Assembly: GCA_023457475.1 (NCBI GenBank)
Contig: JAEWLO010000022.1
Location: forward strand, 1-5,069
Direction: 5' to 3'
DNA from: Pseudomonadota bacterium
Lineage (GTDB): Bacteria; Pseudomonadota; Gammaproteobacteria; Xanthomonadales; Xanthomonadaceae
DNA: 5,069 nucleotides
In this document: in pieces, positions 1 to 5,069 of the stretch
How the letters are laid out: each line of letters begins with the position of its first letter
How positions within the stretch are numbered: position 1 is the first letter of the stretch
Notes under the pieces: model-generated
What the model was told of the DNA's origin: nothing
What the model saw: the letters and a program-made list of their open reading frames with translations, nothing else
Databases searched by the model: none
Made by a program: the position numbers and the translations under genes

Positions 1-1376
1 GTCTTGATCCACGCGATGGCCTTCTGGAGGGCAATCTCCGTGCTCACCGCCAGGTCGGGTTGGGTCGGGCTGCCGTCGCCGTTCCCGGCACGATCAAGGA
101 ATACCGAACCTGTAAGTATCAGCAACGAGCCGTCCTTGAGCGGATGCTGGGCATTGGCGGTGGAGAGACCACTGGTGGCCTTGCCGAAGCTGCGTGTGTT
201 GGGTCGACCGCGGAACGCAAGGGCCACGGCCTCGCCGGAGCTTGCCGTCCGGGCAGACGTCAGTACGGCCACTGGCACAGCAGAGAGGTTCGGGATGGAT
301 GCCGCTTCCGGACGTAGGCGATTGCGCCACGCGGCGCGGTCACCGCCCCGGGTCTGGAAGTAGCCCAGGGGCTGATCCCGCAGCAACGGCTCCAGGCCGT
401 TCAGCATGGGCCACATGTTGCCGCCGTGGTTCTGGCGCAGGTCCACCACCCAGCCGCGAACGCCCTGCTGCTGCCCGGACCGTAGTGCGTCCCACAGTGC
501 CACGCGATAGCGCTGTCGTAGTGCGGGGTCCAGGCCCATCAGCGAGGGGACCTCGACATAACCGATGCCCGGCTCAAGCAGTTCCCAGCGCGGAAGCGTG
601 AAAGCCGCACGCTCGATGCGGGGCATGTCCACGCGCTTGACGGGATCGATCAGGCGGCTGTGGCGGTCGCCCAAGGCCTTGACGACGTCGCGGATGGCCA
701 GGCGCGCTTCGCCAGGCGTGGCCTGCGCAGGCGGACGCCATCTCTCGCGAAAATCCCCCGGCAGCTCGGATGCCCGAAGAGCGTGCGTGTCGATGATGGC
801 AACGGCTTCGTCGTAGAGAGCCATGCCCGTGATGGCATTGCCAGACGAAGCGACCGCTTCGCTCAGCCGAATGCCCTCCATGCTGAAGCGGGCTCCGGGT
901 GCACCGGAGATGAGTATCTCGACCACCCGTGCGCGGGCAGCGACAGGAAGTTCAAGTCGGACGCTGCCGAGGTCGGCGGGTGCTTCGATCCGTCGCACCG
1001 CGCGATCAATGCGTGTCCATCCATCGTAGCTGGCAATCGACACACGCAACTCACCCTGCTCAAGGCTGCCGCCGGTCGTTGTCAGCGTGTAGGCGCCCGA
1101 TGATCCAGCATCGCGCTGGAGAGCGAAGCCGTAGCCGCAGCGCTTCCTGCCGCTCGCGTCGGCCGCGATCGCGGCACCGGTGGCCGAAAGGGGACTGCCC
1201 GCGTGGCTGCGGGTGCAGTCACTGCCTGCGTCACTCCATCCACTGCGCCAGGGTTTTGGAACCTGATAGGCGACCCACGCGACCACGAGCGTGGCAAGCA
1301 GGAGCGCGCCACCGAGGGTGACAAGCGCGATGCGCTTGAAGGTGACGCGTTCTGCGGAGAAGGATCGCGGGCGCAT
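1..1376 (-). CDS. Membrane-anchored S41 family (C-terminal-processing/tricorn-like) serine peptidase, 3' end cut by window edge
   Basis: Serine peptidase of family S41, predicted to be anchored in the inner membrane with its catalytic part in the periplasm; the substrate is unknown. I read 458 residues from ATG at 1376 to the window edge, with no stop, so probably only a short tail is missing. A basic N-terminus is followed by one hydrophobic segment (about residues 15-38). Residues 41-175 look beta-rich and match no family I know; they hold Cys54 and Cys80. A helical S41 N-terminal part follows (about 185-245, ending ALGDRHSRL), then the core: GIGYVEVPS (270-278), VVDLRQNHGGN (310-320), TASSGE with likely nucleophile Ser379, and FGKATSG with likely general base Lys399. 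The Ser and Lys positions follow from alignment by eye to E. coli Tsp (Ser430/Lys455). No PDZ domain is evident. A modest GGAAGG lies just upstream, and in-frame sequence upstream has no other start before a stop. It is divergent from znuD. The family call is firm; the physiological role is not known. Confidence 0.87.
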   Translation of the reverse strand, partial: MRPRSFSAERVTFKRIALVTLGGALLLATLVVAWVAYQVPKPWRSGWSDAGSDCTRSHAGSPLSATGAAIAADASGRKRCGYGFALQRDAGSSGAYTLTTTGGSLEQGELRVSIASYDGWTRIDRAVRRIEAPADLGSVRLELPVAARARVVEILISGAPGARFSMEGIRLSEAVASSGNAITGMALYDEAVAIIDTHALRASELPGDFRERWRPPAQATPGEARLAIRDVVKALGDRHSRLIDPVKRVDMPRIERAAFTLPRWELLEPGIGYVEVPSLMGLDPALRQRYRVALWDALRSGQQQGVRGWVVDLRQNHGGNMWPMLNGLEPLLRDQPLGYFQTRGGDRAAWRNRLRPEAASIPNLSAVPVAVLTSARTASSGEAVALAFRGRPNTRSFGKATSGLSTANAQHPLKDGSLLILTGSVFLDRAGNGDGSPTQPDLAVSTEIALQKAIAWIK

Positions 1377-1434
1377 CGGCCTTCCGTGGCTGAGGGGAAG
1401 CCCGAGTGTAGAAGATTCCCTTCCGAATGCTCGT

Positions 1435-1448
1435 GATGTTATAACATC
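1435..1448. promoter_or_regulatory. Candidate Zur operator (perfect 14-bp palindrome GATGTTATAACATC)
   Basis: GATGTTATAACATC is a perfect inverted repeat. Its inner 12 bases, ATGTTATAACAT, equal the core of a published actinobacterial Zur motif (GATATGTTATAACATATC), and its half-site ATGTTATA is that of the gammaproteobacterial Zur motif. It lies directly upstream of a zinc-type TonB receptor, which is the classic Zur target, so zinc-dependent repression is the natural reading. There are exactly 58 bp from each edge of the palindrome to each divergent start codon (1376 minus, 1507 plus). Binding is inferred. Other Fur-family operators are possible but fit less well. Confidence 0.78.
1440..1445 (+). 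promoter_or_regulatory. Possible znuD -10 element inside the Zur operator
   Basis: TATAAC, preceded by TG (an extended -10 context, TGTTATAAC), lies within the palindrome about 61 bp before the znuD ATG. The best -35 match at a usable distance is only TTCCCT (1416-1421, 18-bp spacing), which is weak. If this is the -10, Zur bound at the palindrome would directly block RNA polymerase. Because the site is palindromic, the same hexamer also reads on the minus strand toward the peptidase gene. Confidence 0.35.
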
Positions 1449-1506
1449 CTATCAGCAGTCAAGCGCTGCCGGCCCCACCTTGCTCCCTCTATCCGAGATC
1501 CCGTAA

Positions 1507-3726
1507 ATGAAGACCCGCCTGCTTTCGTCCGCCATTGCAGCCCTCGCTGCTGCCCCGCTGGGTGTATACGCCCAGGACGCCTCGCCGGCACCGGTCGAAC
1601 TGGATGAGCTGACGGTGATCGGAGAGAAGCGCCGGACGCTGACGCCATCAGCCCAACCCACGCAGGTGCTGGCCGGCGATGAACTCGCACACCGCCGACA
1701 GGGCGGACTGGGGGAAACCCTGGCAGGAATGCCTGGCATCCACCTGGACAATTTCGGGGGCGGCGCGTCACGACCCGTCATCCGCGGCCAGACCCTGCCC
1801 CGCATCGAGATCCTCTCCGACGGGGCCAACCTGTACGACGTATCCGCGCTCTCCCCCGACCACGCGATCACCACCGACCCCCTGCTGCTGGATGCCATCG
1901 AAGTGATCCGCGGCCCGGCGGCCGTGATGTACGGTGGCAACGCCATGAACGGCGCGGTCAACCTGATCGATGGGCGCATCCCCAAACGTCTTCCGGAGAA
2001 CGGTCTCACCGGGCAGGCCGAGGTCCGCTTCGGCTCGGGCGATCAGGAGAAGAGCGGGGTCGGACGCGTGACCACGGCACTCGGCCCCATGGCTCTGCAT
2101 GCGGAAGTCGCCCGCCATCACGCCGACGACTACGACATTCCCGGTGGAACGCTTGAGGATTCCTTCTCCAACAGCACCAGTGCGGGCGTGGGTGCGTCAT
2201 GGATTCTTCAGAACGGCTACGTCGGTGCGTTCTATACCCGCCAGGACAGCGAGTACGGCCTGCCCGGGCATTCGCACCTCAACGGCGTCTGCCACACCCA
2301 CGGCATCGACCTGCACTGCGCGGCGCATGGCCAGTACGAAGATCCCTTCGGCTCGTCCGATGACCATACCGCCTACATCAAACTGCGCAGCGAGCGCGCC
2401 GATGTGCGCGCGGACCTCGACACGCCTCTGCCCGGTGTCGAGCATCTGCGGGTGCGCCTGTCCTCCACGGACTACCGCCACGATGAAATCGATGGGCCAG
2501 CGCTGTTCAATCGCTATACCAACAAAGTGCATGACGGCCGCATCGAGCTGACCCACGCACCCGTGCTGGGCTTTACCGGCACGTTCGGCGTGCAGTACAC
2601 CGATGGCACCTTCAGCGGACTCAACGTCAACAATCTGCACGTCGCCTTTCCCGAGAACGGTTACGGGCTGGTGCCGCCCTATCGGCACCTGACCCGCAGC
2701 AAGGGTCTTTTCCTCGGCGAGCGTCGCTCTTTTGGCCCGGTGGAGCTGGAGCTGGCCGCCCGCAAGGACTGGAAGGAGATCAAGGCACCCGCCCCGGGCT
2801 TCCGTCACGCATTCACCCCGGACTATGAGGACCTGTTCGCCGGCTGGTACGGGCCGGACTGGGAACAGGTCCTGCGCGACGAATCGGTGGGAGCGTATGT
2901 AAAGCGGAACCCCGGCGTGAAGCAGAATCCCTTCTCGGCCTCCCTCGGTGCGCGCTGGAATCTGGCGGACGGTTACTCGGCGGCCCTGTCCCTCGCGCGC
3001 ACCCAACGCGCGCCCAGCGTGCGCGAGCTGTATGCCTACGGCAACAATCTGGCTGCGAACAGTTACGAGGTCGGCCTGGTGCGCTCACGCAGCGCCTCTC
3101 CCACGTTCCCTGAAAACCGCACGGACGTGCTGGAGACCACCCGCTCGGCAGACCTGACCTTCCGCAAGGAAGGTGGCGCGGTGGAGTTCGAGGTGGGCCT
3201 GTTCCACCAGAACGTAAGTGATTATGTCTTCGCCCGGCTGATCGAAACCGACAGCGAAACCGGCGTCCCGCACAACTATCTTCTCTACACCGCAGCAGAC
3301 GCACGCTTCCGCGGTGTGGACGGCCAGGTCAGCCTGAACTACGGCCACGGCCACACCACCACGGTATTCGGCGATTACGTGCGTGCCGATCTGAAACGCG
3401 AGAACGACAACCTGCCCCGCATTCCTCCCGGCCGCCTGGGGGTCCGTCATGCCTGGTCGAGCGGGGCATGGTCCGCCGAAGGCGAGTACTACCGCACCCG
3501 TGCGCAGGACCGCATTGCGTCGTACGAGACCACCACGCCGGGCTACGACATGCTCAACCTGACCCTGGCTTACCGGCTGGAACTCACCGCCCGGCAGTCC
3601 GCGGAGGTCTACCTGCGCGCGACCAACCTGCTGAACGAAACCGCCTATGCGCACACTTCATTCGTGAAGTACCAGTCGCCGCTGCGCGGACGCAGCATGG
3701 CGTTGGGTGTGCGCTACGCGTTCTGA
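1507..3726 (+). CDS. znuD: TonB-dependent outer-membrane zinc receptor, ZnuD type
   Basis: Outer-membrane receptor that imports zinc (possibly bound to a carrier) into the periplasm using TonB/ExbB/ExbD energy; from there an inner-membrane system such as ZnuABC would take over. The 739 residues are complete and of usual length for the family. A signal peptide ends near GVYA-QD (residue 22). A TonB-box-like segment, DELTVIGE (33-40), follows, then the plug (about 46-158) with RGQTLPRIEILSDGANLYD and the IEVIRGPAAVMYGGNAMNGAVNLID stretch, then the 22-strand barrel ending in a terminal Phe (GVRYAF), the usual beta-barrel assembly signal. ZnuD-like signs are the SPDHAITTDPL plug sequence, the QRAPSVRELYAYG segment (500-512), and a loop at 255-287 rich in His with two Cys (His255, 257, 263, 265, 270, 274, 287; Cys262, 271). 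A candidate Zur operator precedes the gene. The ribosome-binding site is weak (GAG at 1495-1497). The metal is inferred from homology and the operator; a copper or other-metal receptor is less likely. Confidence 0.88.
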   Translation: MKTRLLSSAIAALAAAPLGVYAQDASPAPVELDELTVIGEKRRTLTPSAQPTQVLAGDELAHRRQGGLGETLAGMPGIHLDNFGGGASRPVIRGQTLPRIEILSDGANLYDVSALSPDHAITTDPLLLDAIEVIRGPAAVMYGGNAMNGAVNLIDGRIPKRLPENGLTGQAEVRFGSGDQEKSGVGRVTTALGPMALHAEVARHHADDYDIPGGTLEDSFSNSTSAGVGASWILQNGYVGAFYTRQDSEYGLPGHSHLNGVCHTHGIDLHCAAHGQYEDPFGSSDDHTAYIKLRSERADVRADLDTPLPGVEHLRVRLSSTDYRHDEIDGPALFNRYTNKVHDGRIELTHAPVLGFTGTFGVQYTDGTFSGLNVNNLHVAFPENGYGLVPPYRHLTRSKGLFLGERRSFGPVELELAARKDWKEIKAPAPGFRHAFTPDYEDLFAGWYGPDWEQVLRDESVGAYVKRNPGVKQNPFSASLGARWNLADGYSAALSLARTQRAPSVRELYAYGNNLAANSYEVGLVRSRSASPTFPENRTDVLETTRSADLTFRKEGGAVEFEVGLFHQNVSDYVFARLIETDSETGVPHNYLLYTAADARFRGVDGQVSLNYGHGHTTTVFGDYVRADLKRENDNLPRIPPGRLGVRHAWSSGAWSAEGEYYRTRAQDRIASYETTTPGYDMLNLTLAYRLELTARQSAEVYLRATNLLNETAYAHTSFVKYQSPLRGRSMALGVRYAF

Positions 3727-4613
3727 GCACCGAGGCCCTGCCGCACCAGCGGCAGTTGCCGCCGGCTGCATGGCACCTGTGCGCCGTCGGCCATATGCAG
3801 CAGGGCCTCGCCACCCTCCAGCGGCTCGATGGAACGCAGGTGATGCCGGTTGACCATCCAACTGCGATGGGCCCGAAGGAACACCGAGGTGTCGAGCCGC
3901 TCCTCGAGCGCGGTCATGGTGATCCGCAACGGGTAGTCGTGGCCCCGAACCCGGAGGTTCACATAGTTTCCGGCCGCCTGGGCGTATTCGATATCGGCCG
4001 TGGCGACTAGAAACTCCTTGCCCAGCTTCCGGACCAGGAAGTGATCTGGACGATCCACCGGCTCCACCGGTGGACCCACGTCCGGGGCGGCCAGCAGCGT
4101 CGCCTCGCCCTGGCGACGCCTGCCGTACCAGCCGGCGAGGTGCTCCAGCGCCACGAACAGTGCGAAGGTGCGGACGTCCTTGAGGTACTCATAGGCCAGC
4201 CGCTGGGGCCAGCTGGCATCGTCCTGGAAACTGTAGCCCAACATCCCGTAGCCAACGTGCCGCAGCAGGATCATGCCGACCACGTGCACGCCGCACCACG
4301 CCACGCTCCCCAGCAGGTAGAGCGGCAGCCGACGCTTCCACGTGTCGGCATGCAGGGGCCAGCGGCGAGACGCCCACCAGATCAATGGCAGCGTGAGCAG
4401 AATCAGGCTGATGCTGCTCAGCTCCCAGATCGCCGGCTCCCACAGGTCAAGTGCCGCACCACGCCGCCGGGCATCCATGACCTCGACCAGCGCGTTGGTG
4501 AGCGCCGAGACCAGCAGAATCCCAGCCCATACCAGCAACCGGGTCGAGGTGCGCCAGCGCGGCGGGCTGCCCTGGGGCATGCGTGCATCCATGTCGGTAA
4601 GGCATTCCAGCAT
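3714..4613 (-). CDS. Membrane-embedded LytTR-family transcriptional regulator
   Basis: Predicted inner-membrane transcription regulator of about 299 residues. The N-terminal half has roughly four hydrophobic segments (counting from a TTG at 4619: 28-46, 64-83, 98-118, 149-165). A linker with a basic patch (GRRRQ) leads to a cytoplasmic LytTR DNA-binding domain at about 193-297, with the typical DIEYAQAAGNYVNLRV and FLRAHRSWMVNRHHLRSIEPLEGG segments. There is no receiver domain, so it is not a standard two-component response regulator; the membrane part presumably senses a signal or partner. The start is uncertain: TTG 4619, ATG 4613, ATG 4592 and ATG 4580 are all in frame before the first helix. 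I use ATG 4613; ATG 4580 has a GGA at a good distance. It is convergent with znuD, overlapping its end by 13 bp, and divergent from an acyltransferase gene. Three phased repeats just upstream of its start are probable binding sites, suggesting autoregulation. Confidence 0.87.
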   Translation of the reverse strand: MLECLTDMDARMPQGSPPRWRTSTRLLVWAGILLVSALTNALVEVMDARRRGAALDLWEPAIWELSSISLILLTLPLIWWASRRWPLHADTWKRRLPLYLLGSVAWCGVHVVGMILLRHVGYGMLGYSFQDDASWPQRLAYEYLKDVRTFALFVALEHLAGWYGRRRQGEATLLAAPDVGPPVEPVDRPDHFLVRKLGKEFLVATADIEYAQAAGNYVNLRVRGHDYPLRITMTALEERLDTSVFLRAHRSWMVNRHHLRSIEPLEGGEALLHMADGAQVPCSRRQLPLVRQGLGAQNA

Positions 4614-4639
4614 CGGCAACAGCCGCTAGAATAGCCGCG

Positions 4640-4693
4640 CCATTCGTCCCCGGGTGCCTGCCATTGGTCACCGATGCCGATCCAATGGTCCCC
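4640..4693. repeat. Three 12-bp direct repeats at exact 21-bp spacing; probable LytTR regulator binding sites
   Basis: Copies are CCATTCGTCCCC (4640-4651), CCATTGGTCACC (4661-4672) and CCAATGGTCCCC (4682-4693). Each differs from the consensus CCATTGGTCCCC at one base, and successive copies start 21 bp apart, which is two helical turns. The 9-bp spacers differ from each other apart from a shared TGCC shifted by one base. LytTR-family proteins generally bind paired direct repeats about two turns apart. The first nine bases of copy 1 (CCATTCGTC) differ by one base from the AlgR site CCGTTCGTC, AlgR being a LytTR regulator. The array sits between the LytTR gene and the divergent acyltransferase gene. 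Repeats and spacing are directly visible; the binding protein is inferred. Confidence 0.7.
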
Positions 4694-4755
4694 TTCTGCT
4701 GGTCTGTGCGGGTTGAATGTCCCAGGTTGTTCGCATCCTTTCCGCGGTGTGGACC

Positions 4756-5069
4756 ATGACCCGACGTTACGACATCGATGCCCTGCGGGTATTCGCCTTT
4801 GCCCTGCTCATCCTGTACCACACCGCCATGGCCTATGTGGACGACTGGGGCTTCCACCTCAAGAGCGTGCACACCGCCGAATGGCTGCAGTGGCCGATGC
4901 TCTTCCTCAACCGCTGGCGGATGTCGCTGTTGTTCCTGATCTCCGGCATCGCCATCGCCCTGATGCGGCCGGAAGGGCAGCTGACCCGGTTCGCCGGACG
5001 GCGCACCTGGCGGCTGCTGCTGCCGCTGCTGTTCGGCATGTTCGTGGTAGTGCCGATCCAACCGTACTG
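4756..5069 (+). CDS. Acyltransferase-3 family integral membrane protein (N-terminal part; glucan-modification OpgC/MdoC-like)
   Basis: N-terminal 104 residues of a polytopic inner-membrane acyltransferase of the Acyl_transf_3 group, which transfers acyl groups onto envelope glycans or similar molecules; the acceptor here is unknown. It opens with RRYDIDALRVFAFALLILYHTAM in two parts: the family's D-x-LR motif (Asp8, Leu10, Arg11) and, in the first membrane helix, His22, matching the conserved family His. A second helix holds MSLLFLISGIAIALM (56-70), and a basic loop (GRRTWR) leads into LLLPLLFGMFVVVPIQPY, where the window ends. The VPIQPY stretch resembles that of OpgC/MdoC-like proteins. ATG 4756 puts the conserved RRYD motif at the very N-terminus as in relatives; GTG 4747 and ATG 4717 are in-frame alternatives. 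No strong ribosome-binding site is seen. It is divergent from the LytTR gene and lies just downstream of the three repeats, so it is a likely target of that regulator. Confidence 0.82.
   Translation, partial: MTRRYDIDALRVFAFALLILYHTAMAYVDDWGFHLKSVHTAEWLQWPMLFLNRWRMSLLFLISGIAIALMRPEGQLTRFAGRRTWRLLLPLLFGMFVVVPIQPY

Noticed and set aside
1438..1462. TTGACT (1462-1457, minus) with TATAAC (1443-1438, minus) as a peptidase promoter
   Set aside because: Both hexamers are good matches, but the spacing is only 13 bp, too short for a normal sigma-70 promoter. Either element could still be used with a different partner.
2197..3006. A 269-residue open frame on the minus strand inside znuD
   Set aside because: It is antisense to a well-supported receptor gene, has no recognisable domain, and such frames are common opposite GC-rich genes with strong third-position bias.
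4627..4632. TAGAAT as a -10 element on the plus strand
   Set aside because: It is near consensus, but no acceptable -35 lies 16-18 bp upstream, and it would start transcription upstream of the whole repeat array.
4041..4634. A 197-residue open frame on the plus strand opposite the LytTR gene
   Set aside because: Its composition (rich in Gln, Arg, Pro, His) is that of an antisense shadow, and the opposite strand encodes a clear LytTR protein.
4711..4729. GGTTG direct repeat (4711-4715 and 4725-4729) as another LytTR site pair
   Set aside because: The 14-bp offset does not fit two helical turns and only five bases match; the 21-bp-phased array upstream is far better.
4447..5061. A 204-residue minus-strand frame across the divergent intergenic region and the acyltransferase gene
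   Set aside because: It overlaps two recognisable genes and the repeat array, and its Gln/His/Gly-rich translation looks non-coding.

Overview
The window comes from a high-GC gammaproteobacterium. The protein types, the codon use with strong G/C at third positions, and the combination of a ZnuD-type receptor with a membrane LytTR regulator and an acyltransferase suggest the Xanthomonadaceae/Lysobacteraceae (Stenotrophomonas, Pseudoxanthomonas, Lysobacter or a relative). That placement is an inference from style, not from a marker gene. I see no tRNA, rRNA, mobile element, CRISPR array or plasmid feature, and the window looks chromosomal.

Layout: (1) Positions 1-1376, minus strand: a membrane-anchored, extracytoplasmic S41-family serine peptidase, complete at its start and cut at its C-terminal end by the window edge. 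(2) Positions 1377-1506: a short divergent intergenic region holding a perfect 14-bp palindrome (1435-1448) with the core of a Zur (zinc uptake regulator) operator. It lies exactly midway between the two divergent start codons. (3) Positions 1507-3726, plus strand: a complete TonB-dependent outer-membrane receptor of the ZnuD zinc type, with a His/Cys-rich external loop. (4) Positions 3714-4613, minus strand: a four-helix membrane protein with a C-terminal LytTR DNA-binding domain, whose 3' end overlaps that of znuD by 13 bp. (5) Positions 4614-4755: a second divergent intergenic region. It carries three 12-bp repeats spaced at exactly 21 bp, which resemble the AlgR (LytTR-family) site. (6) Positions 4756-5069, plus strand: the N-terminal part of an acyltransferase-3 family membrane protein, cut by the right edge.

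The window therefore reads as two divergent pairs, each with its own candidate operator. The left pair is a zinc-starvation unit: Zur, when zinc-loaded, would repress znuD and perhaps also the peptidase. The right pair is a membrane-bound LytTR regulator facing an envelope-modifying acyltransferase, with a phased array of probable LytTR sites between them. The most noteworthy observations are the two operators and the links they imply: peptidase with zinc limitation, and LytTR regulator with acyltransferase and with its own promoter.
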